Made by a program: the position numbers and the translations under genes. A stretch of DNA of 27,599 nucleotides from Hyphochytrium catenoides (lineage: Eukaryota > Sar > Hyphochytriomycetes > Hyphochytriales > Hyphochytriaceae): NCBI GenBank assembly GCA_900088475.1, contig FLMG01002846.1:1-27599 (forward strand), given 5' to 3'. Below, piece after piece: positions 1 through 9,557 of the stretch. The notes beneath the pieces are model-generated. The model was not told the DNA's origin, ran no database searches, and saw only the letters and a list, made by a program, of their open reading frames with translations. Numbering within the stretch: position 1 is the stretch's first letter; each line of letters starts with the position of its first letter.

Positions 1-17
1 AGAGAGAGAGAGAGAGA
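1..17. repeat. (AG)n microsatellite at the window edge
   Basis: A simple AG dinucleotide tract runs from the first base and is followed by a short A-rich stretch. It may extend beyond the window. The same type of repeat recurs upstream of and within the introns of the genes further right. Confidence 0.9.
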
Positions 18-314
18 AAAAGAAGAGACGATCAGAACGATGGTGGATGCGAAGCGTCAGCCCCCAAAACCCGTTTCTGGAGCCCCTTTATAAAAACAAG
101 TGACAATACAACGCCTATCCCGAAATAGAGATCCACCTACGATTGGCTCTTCAGAATTAGTCGGAGAAGGTTAAGAAAATAACTGATTGAGCTGTGGAAG
201 AGCTACAAACCGGTAAGCCCTTCCATCCCCTCCCCTAAAATAAGGCCCCCGTAACGAACGAACGGATCTTCACCACGATGTTCTGATTCTTCTTCTCTTC
301 TTCTTCTTGGCGGT

Positions 315-640
315 CTACTGTAGTTCACTGCAGAACTCACTTTCTGGCCGCACCTGGGGCAGCTCCTCTGTCGTTGTCACAAACCAGGGCTTGATAAGCT
401 CATTGTTGCGGTCTAAGAACTATTACTACTTAGTCTGCCCTTTCTTCTACTACCAGTCTTTCCCTTGGCTTCGTCGTCATCATCTGTCTGTTGTCTGCTG
501 TTGTGGGCTCTCCTCTCCTCCTCGTCGCCCAGCTGTCGCTTGCTGTTCGAAAGAAGTCGTCCATTTCTTCGGCCCTCTCCATCCTTTGTTGTTCTTTTTT
601 CTTCCCTGGTGCCAGTTTCCATATCTTCATGCGCTTAATC
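315..640 (-). CDS. Probable C-terminal exons of an unrecognised minus-strand protein
   Basis: On the minus strand I read a last exon at 412-315 that ends in a TAG stop. It encodes a smooth C-terminus containing ELIKPWFVTTTEELPQV. It joins in phase to an upstream exon at about 630-454 that encodes a basic and acidic low-complexity stretch with EEKRTTKDGEG, QLGDEEERR and TDDDDEAKGK. The joining intron would be only 41 nt, with a GTAGTA donor and a CTTAG acceptor. An alternative frame over 645-430 is also open and Lys/Arg-rich, so the frame of the upstream exon is uncertain. Upstream exons should lie to the right of 640 but I could not place them. I recognise no family. The plus-strand ORF over the same bases is hydrophobic only because this strand is pyrimidine-rich. 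Confidence 0.35.
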
Positions 641-663
641 TTCACGTCTTTGGGCCCGACTAG

Positions 664-2183
664 TCTTTCTAGGATAGTATAATAATAATGTTGTTGGCCA
701 CACTATCACTATAGGTAGAAGTAAAAATTAATTATTGCATGTGTAAGGCTCTTCAGGCGGTCGACGAGTGGGCGATGGGATGGAAAAGCCAGACTGTTTA
801 TTTTTTATATTGACTTCGAGCGCGCCACCAGCGCAACTTATTACTGGCAAGGTCCTGCGACGAGATGGCTGGCTCCTCAGCCCCTCATCATCCCTTACAT
901 GCCCTTCGTTTAGCTCAATGGTAAATGCAATGATCCTGAAGGGCGATAGTATAAAGGTACCATACTACCGTTTTATAGTCCTTAGATTTTAGGAGTTATT
1001 TTTTGAATAATCTAGTTTCATCGCTGCAGAAGAGAAAATAAACTTCTTTTTCCTCTGCAGCGCTGTGCGTGAGCCTTCTTGGGAAAGGTAATAAAGGAAA
1101 AGAGTTCAGCGGTATTTGTGGCAACCTTCTGTTTGTTATTGCCTTCATTGCGAATGTATCACTGTTGTTGGAGGAGTGATGTGTGACTTGATCAATAATT
1201 ATGCTTGTTGGTGAACACCATTATTATTGTGCCGGTCTCATGTTTTTCTGTGCACTAACCTCGAAGGTATCATGGATGTGGTGGCAGGTTTGATGAGGAC
1301 ACCTTAAAGAACGTGGACCAAAAATGGTAAACACTTTGCAGAAACTATAATGTCACAAAGCAAACAGAGTCAATCTGAGGACGTGCTACAAAAACAGCTT
1401 CAGTTCATCAATGGAAAGCTTTAACAAGTAAATAATAGCCCATATCCATCTTATCCTTGCCAGAGTATCACCAGTTACTTCCATTTCTCAGAAAACTTCA
1501 CGCCAGACTATACAAACACATCCCTCAACAAAGATCAACACCATCAAGGCCGTAGTAGTACACATCAAAGCTATAACGAAGCCAAAGATGAGATCATCGA
1601 CGAGTAGTCCATCATTGTTGCTATGGAAGCGCCCCCAACAATCTGCCTTGCCAGCTATCCAAACATGAACCACTTTGGAATGAGGCAAGACGTACACCGC
1701 CTGCTTGCAAATATGTATCTAATATATATAATGGACAAGAAAGACGTCAAGCATAGTAGAATAAGAGGTTTGAGACAACAATCATCATTTTCAATAACAA
1801 TGATAGAGCCCACAAAAGTATCAGTATATATAAAGCTGCTGCTGGCCGTCTCGTCCCTCCTCTAGCAAGGAGGAGGAACAGCGTTGTCTACGATTAACAA
1901 TTGAAAAAGCAACCAAGAGAGACTACCCCCACCCGCTGTGGTCCCCACAGAAATATCCTTGCCGCAATTGCAAAAACAACAAGCACAGTTGTTACCTCGT
2001 CCACGTGGCTGAAGTGTACTACCACGATTGAGAGGTTCACCAAGCACGAAGGCTCTCCTCGTCGCTGCAGCTCTATGAGTAAGAATATTAATTTAGAGCC
2101 AGCCAAACATCATTGAAAGCTCTTCTTCTCTCGCTGTTTTTGTAGGCAATAATAGCAAAAAGGAAAGTGCAGCGATAGATCGC
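664..2183. other. No supported gene; possible undetected minus-strand exons
   Basis: This stretch of about 1.5 kb holds only short ORFs in several frames. Two minus-strand ones, at 1488-1697 and 1894-2106, translate to hydrophobic segments that could be membrane helices. I could not connect them with consistent splice phases or to a known family, so I do not call a gene. Exons of the gene that ends at 315 may lie here. Confidence 0.5.
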
Positions 2184-2588
2184 TCATTCTTCATCAAGGC
2201 GTTCGATTCTTCCTCTTCTACCTTGTTGAAAGAAGGAGAGGGGGAAGAGGAGACCATGTAATAAGTGAAACATCAAGAAAAAGAAGGAAGAGCCTGAGGA
2301 CCATTCCAGTCTTGAGCCCCCGGCGTGGTGACAGTCACGTCGTGGCTTGTTGTTCGCCATCCCCTTCTCCTCCTCCTTTCTACCGCGCCCGGGGAAGGCC
2401 TTACCACGAGGCACCTCTTCTTGTTCTTCTGCTTCTTCTTCTTCTGCTTCTTCTTCCTTTTCAACATTCGCACGCTTAGGGAAGGCCTTACTACCACGAG
2501 GCACCTCTTCTTGTTCTTCTGCTTCTACTTCTGCTTCTTCTTCTTCTTCCTTTTCAACATTCGCACGCCTAGCCAGCTGACGGAGCAT
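2184..2588 (-). CDS. Hypothetical Glu-rich protein with an internal tandem duplication
   Basis: This minus-strand ORF encodes 134 residues from an ATG at 2588. It has an N-terminal MLRQLARRANVEKEEE segment. The unit RANVEK, then a poly-Glu run, then EEQEEVPRG, then KAFP occurs twice in a row. At the DNA level this is a tandem pair at 2392-2478 and 2479-2571. The frame stays open upstream of the ATG towards the tRNA gene, so a 5' exon or a longer 5' leader is possible. The last third (GSSFFFLMFHLLHGLLF) may be intronic, because a GT-AG intron could remove it. The protein should be highly charged and largely disordered or helical. I recognise no family. The duplicated unit keeping its frame despite two small length differences supports coding on this strand. 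Confidence 0.4.
   Translation of the reverse strand: MLRQLARRANVEKEEEEEAEVEAEEQEEVPRGSKAFPKRANVEKEEEAEEEEAEEQEEVPRGKAFPGRGRKEEEKGMANNKPRRDCHHAGGSRLEWSSGSSFFFLMFHLLHGLLFPLSFFQQGRRGRIERLDEE
2392..2571. repeat. Imperfect tandem duplication, two units of 87 and 93 bp
   Basis: Each unit begins with GGGAAGGCCTTA, passes through a CTTCTT-type trinucleotide run and ends with CAACATTCGCACGC. Unit 1 is 2392-2478 and unit 2 is 2479-2571. The length differences come from extra triplets in the CTT/GAA run and an extra TAC, and keep the minus-strand reading frame. This looks like a recent duplication with slippage. Confidence 0.85.
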
Positions 2589-2723
2589 CGCATCATCATC
2601 ATGTTGAAGGCGATAATAAGAAAGAGCTTTATTTTGGAATGATGATGATGATGAAGTGATGAAGATGAGTGAAGCATTTTCTCTGTTGGCTCTGAGAGTA
2701 TCTATAAAAAAATTGGAAAAAGA

Positions 2724-2796
2724 TGTTCATGCCCGGAATTGAACCGGGGACCTACCGTACGTCAAACGGTCGTGATAACCACTACACCACACGAAC
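2724..2796 (-). tRNA. tRNA-Val, anticodon GAC (copy 1)
   Basis: This is a complete 73-nt cloverleaf on the minus strand. The acceptor stem GTTCGTG pairs with CATGAAC with one G-U pair, followed by discriminator A. The D arm is GTGTAGTGGTTATCAC. The anticodon stem ACCGT/ACGGT encloses the loop TTGACGT, which gives anticodon GAC. The T arm is CCCGG TTCAATT CCGGG. Internal A box (TGGTGTAGTGG) and B box (GGTTCAATTCC) sequences are present. A T-run (five T, then seven T) just downstream would terminate Pol III. The body resembles eukaryotic tRNA-Val, but eukaryotes normally use AAC. It is identical over its full length to the copy at 9398-9470, while the flanks differ. Confidence 0.95.
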
Positions 2797-2989
2797 ACTT
2801 TGTTGGAAAGGAGAGATCAACCATAATTTATAACAGAGGAACTTTAGGTAGCGGAACTATATTCAGTATATAGTTGGATGGGCTTTCTGATTCTTATAGA
2901 CTGATTCTGGATAATTAAACTCGCCATTGCCAGTCTTTTTCTGGGAGCCATCAGTTGCCGCTTCAGAAGCGTGTTGAGAACCGCGAGAC

Positions 2990-3199
2990 AGAGATAGACC
3001 GGGACCGAGACAGAGGGATAAAGAGTGAAGGTTAAAGAGTGAGAGAGAGAGAGAGAGATGGAGGGAGAAAGTGATGAGCGGGGAGGAGAATGAGAGAAAG
3101 AGCAAAGAGAGAAGCAAGAGACAAGAGGTAGTTATGGGTGTGAGAAGAGACCCAGACCGAGAGAGAAGAGAGAAAGAGCGAAAGAGAAAACGAGGAAGA

Positions 3200-3236
<37 letters not shown>

Positions 3237-3262
3237 AGAGAAAAGAGAAAGTAAGAGAAGAC
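2990..3262. repeat. GA-rich polypurine tract upstream of DBP9
   Basis: About 270 bp are almost pure purine on the plus strand. They include uninterrupted GA runs at 3041-3058 and a nearly continuous run at 3201-3240. The tract ends about 180 bp before the DBP9 start codon. Such mirror-symmetric purine tracts can form triplex DNA and are a common promoter-proximal element, but any role here is inference. ORFs on either strand through it are repeat translations. Confidence 0.85.
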
Positions 3263-3439
3263 AGATGTTCTGAAGTCCTCATGTCCATGATGTCCCCACA
3301 GCAGCTCACGACGAAGAGACAACACTGAGACAACAGTGAGCAGCATCATTGCCTTCTTTCCGGCGCTTCTACAGAGCTGCTCTTCTTCCTTTGAACGCAG
3401 AGGAAGAGCTTAGGAGCGCGCTCTTAGAGCTTCGGTACG

Positions 3440-4783
3440 ATGGCGCAGGAGGCGCAGACTGTCGTCACATCCGCCCTTCTCGATGAAGAGAAGACTTTCG
3501 CGGTTCTTGCTTCCAATGACGAAGGCGGTTATGGCCTTGACAGACGCCTCGTGAAGGCCATTGCAAAGCTAGGCTTTGTCTATCCGACGCTTGTGCAATC
3601 CAAATGCATTCCTCTCGCTCTGGCTGGCAAAGACCTGCTTGTTAGAGCGCGAACAGGTTCGGGGAAGACCGCCGCTTTTGCCATTCCTCTGTTGCAGAAG
3701 ATTCTGAAGGAGAAGGAACAAGAGGGAGAGACTGGCGCTTCTAGTCATTCCCCTAAGGTTCGCGCGGTAGTCTTAGTGCCAACCCGTGAGCTCTGTGACC
3801 AGGTGAAGGAGCACATGTGGGCTTTAATGTACTATTGCAGAGAGACGGTGTCGATTCTCTCTCTCTCTCTTTCCAACGTCAAGGCCCAGGCTGCGCAACT
3901 GAGAGACAAGCCTGACATTATTGTCGCCACGCCTGCAAAGCTTCTCTCTCACTTGGACGCTGGGAACGTCAACTTGAAGGACTCTGTCTCTACACTCGTC
4001 ATTGATGAGGCAGATCTGGTACGTGAAGAGCTCGCGGAGGGAGGGAGGGAGGGAGAGAGAGAGAGGGAGAGAGACAGAGAGAGAGAGATGTGAATGGAAG
4101 AGGGGGAGGAAGAGAAGCTTAAAGAAAGAAGAGGGAACATTTATGCTGCTCTTCTTTAATTCCGGCGCCGGCTCCTCTTGCTCCTCTCACTTTTACTTGC
4201 TTTGTCTCTATTTTCCTACTTCTTCTCTTTCATTTCTCTCTACCTCTCTCCTCATCTTCCCTCCCGTCCTTTCTCTTACTGGAGCTCCTGTTCTCGCAAG
4301 TCACGCACGTGTGCCGTCACTACGTTCTCTGTCTTCTCTATCTGTCTCTCTGTTGCTGAATGCTGATCGAAACTCCTTCTCATCATCCTGTCTCTCTTTT
4401 TCAGGTCCTTTCTTATGGGTACAATGAAGATATTACCCGGCTTGTCTCGTTTCTCCCCAAGATTTGTCAGACATTCTTGATGTCTGCCACGCTCTCCCCT
4501 GATCTGGAAGCTCTGAAGCGCGTGGTACTGAATAATCCCGTGGTCCTCAAGCTTGAGGAAGGAGAGAGAGAAGGAAAGCTCCAGCAATTTTATGTGCCAG
4601 GTATCCATTCCTACCTTACACTTCTAGGCGTAAGAGGAGTCATTTGTACCGAAGTGTTCTCTCTTCTCCTTTTTTCTTTGGTCGTGCTCCTGCAGCCAGT
4701 GTGGGGTGTCTGTGGGTTATGCTTACTCTATCCCAAACTCACGTTCCATGCCTCTCCCGATCTTTCTCTTCTCTGTCTGTCTG

Positions 4784-4822
<39 letters not shown>

Positions 4823-7198
4823 CTTCTTTTCTCACTACCGCCCATTATTTTTAACTCCCACTCCTAAATCCCTGGTAGAGGACCTCGTTGCGCGCTCGTT
4901 TTTCTAACGTCAATGTCCCTCATTTTCCTTTTCTCTCTTTGTCTGTTTCCAGTGAAGGAGAAGGATAAATACCTAGTCTTGATCTCGCTTCTAAAGCTAG
5001 GCATCTTGCAAGGCAAAGTCCTTTTCTTCGTCAACTGCATTGACTCTTGCTTCAGGCTCAAGCTTTTCTTAGAGAAGTTTTCCATCAACTCTGCAGTGCT
5101 CAATGCGGAGCTCCCACACAACTCCAGACAGCATATTATCCTGCAGTATAACAAGGTATGGGAGGACCTTCGCAGACAGGAGAAAGAACAGGGAAAGAGA
5201 GAAGCGTGTTAAAGTTCTTGCTAAGGAGAAGTAGAAAGAGCGGAAGGGCAGGCTGGACGGCGGACAAGGAGCCAGAAAATGTGTGAGCGAGGAAGGAAAA
5301 GGAAGATACGAAAGCAGAGAGAGAGACAGAGATGGGAAGAGAAAGTGAACAAATATGACAACTAGAAGTGCCGATAGAAGGAGAGGAAAAGGATGTACCA
5401 AATCACTCTCTTAACTGGTTGTTCTTCCTCTGTGCTTCCGATCCAGGGCCTTTTTGACTTCCTCATCGCCACAGATGACAGCTTTGACCATGATACGGAT
5501 GAGGAGGATGAAACGGACAATGAGGGGAGTGAGGAAGAGGGAGAAGATGGAAATGACGAAGAGAAGATGAAGAAGAAGGCTTCTTCGAAGAAGGAGAAAG
5601 AGAAGAAGAAGAAGAAGAGCTTAAAAAAGGACAAATCTTTCGGCGTCTCTCGAGGCGTGGACTTCAAAGCTGTGGATTTCGTCGTCAATGTTGACTTTCC
5701 TCCCAGCGTGAAGTCTTACACTCATAGAGTAGGGAGAACAGCAAGAGGAGGAGCGTCGGGGACAGCCCTGTCTCTTCTCTCTCAGGACAGTGACGAAGAA
5801 TGGAAGCTTCTGGCTGCTATTCAGGACGTTCAGATGCCCCTCCCTGCAGAGGTAAACGCAGTTGCAACCCTAACGTTTCCGCCGCATCTTTAGGAGGAAG
5901 CACCTACTCTTTGCCCCTCCTCTTTGGCCTCTCCCCCTCCTTTTCTCCCTTTAGTCTGTTGGATTTTCGGTAATTTGCTCGCCCCTCTTCAAATTTTGAG
6001 CTTCACTTGTGGGCTTTGTGGTTATCGCAGCTGTCCTCTGTTGCTTGCATTCATTGCCATCATGTCGAATTTGCATAACCTCATTCCGCTTACGCGGGTG
6101 CGCGTTTTCCTCTTGTACCCACAGACCGTAGGCACGTCCTTTATGCAGGGAGAGGTACCTGAGAGCGGGACGGTGGCTCAGCCTTCTCCTCTTTCCCTAT
6201 CTCTGTCGGAGATTGAGGGGTTCAGATATAGAGTCGAGGATATGCAACGCGCCGTAACGCGCTCTGCGATCAAAGAGGCCCGGCTGCAGGAAATCAAGCA
6301 AGAAGTGCTCAACTCTGAAAGGCTGAAAGCCCACTTTGAGGTAGAATCTCCATCGTCTCGCATGATATACTCTACCCTTTCTTTTGGGCCACACGCCATT
6401 TACGTCTCTTGGTTCTCTCTGCGCTCTCTCTCATCTTCTCCCTGGCATGTGTCATTCGTCTTGCTTCTCTTGGTATCTCGCTCTTGCCACTTAACAAGGT
6501 TCCCTCTCCCTGCTCCGACTAAATTCCTACCAAACCCTAGGAGAACCCAACAGAGCTGCAGCTGTTGCGGCATGACAGAGCGATAGGAGGCAGAGTTCTC
6601 CCTCACTTGGCAAATGTCCCCAAGTATTTGGTTCCAGACTCCGTGCAAGCAGTCCCAGCTCCTGCACTGAAAAAGAGAAAGGCCAGAGTGTCAAAAGTGT
6701 CTCTGAAGAAGAGGAAGAGCAATGACCCACTAAAGACCTTCGAGTTCAGGTACCTCGCGTCATTGGCTTGGATTCTCCGCTCCTCCTTTCTTGCTCAATG
6801 CTCTTTGCCCTCTTGCTGCTGCAATGCGATCTCCCTCTGCTATTAGGGGGATACCTGTCTATCTCTCAGCTCTTTGGTGGTGGGTTGTCTCTCGCTTGTG
6901 GCTGACATGGTTGCTTCCCTTGCTTCTTTCTTGGTGCGTCATCCGCTTCCTATCTTTCCTCCCTTAAAACAGCGGTAAGAGTGATCTTCTCGATGGAGCG
7001 GAGGGCGAAGACAGCGGGAATGGCGCGGAAGAGAGAGGACGGGAAAAGACCAGCGATAAGATCGTCTCGTCCGTTGATGGTCTGGGTCGGAGCACCTCTA
7101 ACCGACAGAGGTGGAAGGAGAAGCACAGAAAGGGTCGTTATAACCCTCAGACCATAGCGAAGAAGGAACAGAAGGCCAGAAAAGGATGGACACACTAG
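3440..7198 (+). CDS. DBP9: DEAD-box ATP-dependent RNA helicase, DBP9/DDX56 family
   Basis: A nucleolar RNA helicase acting in 60S ribosomal subunit assembly, as known for yeast Dbp9 and human DDX56. Seven exons: 3440-4018, 4405-4600, 4953-5155, 5447-5851, 6125-6340, 6541-6749 and 6973-7198. All junctions are GT-AG and in phase, giving 677 residues. Visible motifs: motif I ARTGSGKT (about 70-77), PTREL (114-118), TPAKL (164-168), DEAD (189-192), SAT (220-222) and HRVGRTAR (419-426). Family hallmarks are [29 protein letters not shown], an acidic then Lys-rich insert (about 338-390) splitting the ATDD and SRGVDF parts, the [16 protein letters not shown] segment, and a basic tail with [11 protein letters not shown]. 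The length exceeds yeast Dbp9 and DDX56, mainly through linkers. The start is the first ATG and is followed directly by family sequence. Introns are rich in CT and GA repeats. No inactivating change is seen. Confidence 0.96.
4036..4088 (+). repeat. GGGA/GA microsatellite in DBP9 intron 1
   Basis: A purine run of GGGA units followed by GA units lies just inside the 5' end of the first DBP9 intron (4019-4404). The rest of the intron, up to the TTTTTCAG acceptor, is pyrimidine-rich (CT), so the two halves are complementary in the transcript. Confidence 0.85.
4791..4816 (+). repeat. (CT)13 microsatellite in DBP9 intron 2
   Basis: This is an uninterrupted CT dinucleotide run within the 352-bp second intron of DBP9, preceded by CTGT repeats. 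It is probably length-variable. Confidence 0.9.
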
Positions 7199-7980
7199 CC
7201 CGATGATGGCCTTTTGTCTCTTATTCTCCTCCTGCACTACTTCCCTCCCTACCTTGGGACCAAAAAAAAAGTGGTGTGTGGTTATGGGCAGTAAGGAAGA
7301 GATCAATGGAGACTGGGATCAGGGGTCGGAGACTGTCTTGCCACTGTTTTCTTTCCTTGCACTTGGCTAGCCTTGCAGTTCTCCTTAGTTCTCTGCACTT
7401 GAGACACGCCTTGCATCTGCTCTCTCTTTCTTGTCTATTTACCTCGGCTGATGCCTGCCCTGTGGCTCTGCTACAAAGGCTGTGTTGAGCCACTATAATT
7501 GGAGCTGGCGTTTCGACGACTTCTCCTACAAAGTATAATAGCATTCTTAATCTACCTTTAGTTACCTTCATACTTCTTCTAAAGAGCCAGAGTCACGTTC
7601 TCGAGGATCCCTATGAAGGCAGGTTCAGAGTGCTGCCTCCTGGCGTCCCTTTAGAAGCATGCTAGCTCAATATTTCTCTGCGCTTCTTCTTTTTCGGCCG
7701 GGGGACCTGTGTTGGGAAGAGTATCGGTAAACTTGTCCTCTCTGTCTCTTACTTGCCTTCTCAACAGTCTCATCTATTAATGTCGTGCGCCTCTGCGTGA
7801 TGTTATAAATCATCATCATCATTACTCCTTACAGGAACTAGGACCACGAAGTTTTAACGTTTTCTCCCTAACATACTCCTAAGAAACAGCAAGCGCGCGC
7901 CACCGCCACCGCTCATTACCGCCGCTAGTATGGCCGTCATTTGGAAAGACAAGCATCGTGTGACTTCTTTTCTTCTAATT
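7199..7980. other. DBP9 3' flank; no gene seen
   Basis: About 780 bp follow the DBP9 stop codon. They contain an A9 run at 7262 and only short ORFs without family signal. The 3' untranslated region of DBP9 is expected here. I see no clear polyadenylation hexamer and no RNA gene. Confidence 0.6.
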
Positions 7981-8228
7981 GCAAAGGCAAACATAGAACA
8001 GAGATCTGCAGGTTCAACCCGAACTGCATTAAGTCCAAACTAAGCCTAGAAGATTCTGAAGGCTGAACAACAAAATAATAACAGGTTAACCCCCTAAAGA
8101 CGAGCTTTTGTTAGGCAACTTTCGTTCACGCCTTTGTTGTTCAGCCATCAGAATCTCTTCTAGGCTTAGTTTGGACTTAATGCAGTTCGGGTTGAACCTG
8201 CAGATCTCTCGCCTATGTTCGCCTTTGC
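7981..8228. repeat. Long inverted repeat (foldback) with arms of about 94 bp
   Basis: The left arm is 7981-8072 and the right arm about 8135-8228. They are reverse complements over about 94 bp with only about five mismatches and one 2-nt indel. Both arms contain GCAGGTTCAACCCGAACTGC in one or the other orientation. The spacer of about 62 bp is unrelated. A transcript would form a very stable hairpin. Possible explanations are a foldback transposon or MITE, or a small-RNA precursor. I see no obvious target-site duplication, and no gene is needed to explain it. Confidence 0.9.
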
Positions 8229-8611
8229 AGCCTTGGTAGCCGCACAGCTGGTTGTTCCTTTGGGGTGTTCAACAGCATGTATGCCTTGGTCAAAGATATT
8301 TTGCCTTTTGCTCTCAGAGTGCGCTGCTGCTGGTCGCACGCTGCATTATTATGCCCAAGAAGGAGTCCACCTCCTTTTCTCTCCGTAGGCGGTAGTTTCC
8401 TACGAGCTTGAAGCCTGCGGTCCAGGTTTGCACCTTCACATTCGTTCCAGGGACAGCTACTTTTGTTGTGAGGTCGAGATGATGTGGCTTTGCCCTTGCA
8501 CAAGGAACATTTTCCTAGATCACCCTTTGCCCGACCCATATCTATACTTACACACTGCCAACCTCCAACTAGGTACGAAGAAGTAGCGGAATCTAATGGA
8601 TGGACGAACAT
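8213..8611 (-). CDS. Hypothetical ORF with a zinc-knuckle-like motif
   Basis: A 132-residue minus-strand ORF whose 3' end overlaps the right arm of the inverted repeat. A second in-frame Met precedes the stretch GRAKGDLGKCSLC. With the downstream HNKSSC this gives a C-x2-C...H-N-x3-C arrangement, similar to zinc knuckles of the form GRPKG..CS.C..GHN.R.C found at the ends of some transposase-like and other protist proteins. The remainder is basic and shows no domain I recognise. A donor-like GTAAGT lies at the WQCVSI segment, so the N-terminal part may be non-coding. It could be a real small gene, a remnant of a mobile element linked to the foldback, or a chance ORF. The zinc-knuckle reading is inference. 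Confidence 0.3.
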   Translation of the reverse strand: MFVHPLDSATSSYLVGGWQCVSIDMGRAKGDLGKCSLCKGKATSSRPHNKSSCPWNECEGANLDRRLQARRKLPPTERKGGGLLLGHNNAACDQQQRTLRAKGKISLTKAYMLLNTPKEQPAVRLPRLQRRT

Positions 8612-8629
8612 CAGACGAAGGCGAAACCA

Positions 8630-9397
8630 CTAGAGCAACGAAGGGAGATAATCTACACTACTACTACTGGTAGTTGTTCTTCCTCGGCTGCTGCCACTAC
8701 TATGGACGGCGTCGGAATTGAGTGAGGAGATAGAAGAGTAACCCGCCCGCCAAACATCAACGCTTGAAGAGAGTTGGGCTGGATGCGGACTGATTATTGT
8801 TGGTGGAAGACTACGTTCTAGCTTGCAGCAGCAGTGGGAATGAGCAGCGGAACGCAAAGGGTGCCGGCAGTTCCTGCGCTGGTTGATGAGGAGACTGATG
8901 GTGATGGTGGCGTGCAGTGGACAGAGTAGTCAACGAAGTGAAATCGTTCTGTCAGATCTTTGTGAACAGCTACAAATCCTATGGCGTTATTATATTTTTG
9001 AAGTTGATGTGGCCTTTATTATGAAAAAATTAGTAGAGAGTGTGAAATCGACTACTGTTTTGCACCCTGCTTGATAAAATAGGATTCCATCGGTGATGAC
9101 CGCCTTCTAGTCCTAGCGTTACATTCGGCACATGGTCCGGAATCAACCGTCGGCAGCCCTAGTAGTGGAGCTCCATCCCTCTGTTTATTGGTAATTACGA
9201 CCGGTAACGTACACCCCTTATCAAAAGTGATTCATGTACTTGTACTCGTACCCTCGTACGACGCTATGAAGTATGAAGAAGGGCATGCTGAATCATCTTC
9301 CAAAATCCCGAACGACATGGGGCAGGCATAGGAAAGTTTTTTATAAAATAACAGCGTCATATATCAATCTGGATATCAGCCGATGTTGTAACGAGGT
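8630..9397. other. No supported gene
   Basis: This interval holds short ORFs only. The minus ORF at 8630-8857 is Ser-rich and shows no recognisable motif. The plus ORF at 8883-9074 is short and featureless. Confidence 0.5.
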
Positions 9398-9470
9398 GTT
9401 CGTGTGGTGTAGTGGTTATCACGACCGTTTGACGTACGGTAGGTCCCCGGTTCAATTCCGGGCATGAACA
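9398..9470 (+). tRNA. tRNA-Val, anticodon GAC (copy 2)
   Basis: A complete 73-nt cloverleaf identical in sequence to the minus-strand copy at 2724-2796. The A box is at 9405-9415 and the B box at 9449-9459. Anticodon GAC occupies 9431-9433 in the loop TTGACGT, inside a five-pair stem. A TTTCTTTT terminator follows directly. G34 would read GUC and GUU. Position 37 is G, whereas the human AAC isoacceptor has A there. No intron is present. Confidence 0.95.
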
Positions 9471-9557
9471 TTTCTTTTGCCATAAAGATGTTGAGATTGC
9501 TTTTGTGTCCTTCATCAAAGGCATAAGGCTTCGAAACACTACTCTCACATCATGAGA

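Noticed and set aside
307-663. Plus ORF of 118 residues at the left end
   Set aside because: Its Phe/Leu/Ser/Cys-rich product reflects pyrimidine bias. The minus strand offers spliced exons with a better C-terminus.
2325-2642. Plus-strand Phe/Leu-rich ORF that looks like a membrane protein
   Set aside because: It is the antisense of the Glu-rich repeat. CTT/TTC runs always translate as Phe and Leu.
2863-3349. Minus-strand ORFs of up to 156 residues and a plus ORF at 3071-3328
   Set aside because: They are Leu/Ser or Arg/Glu translations of the GA/CT microsatellite and have no other content.
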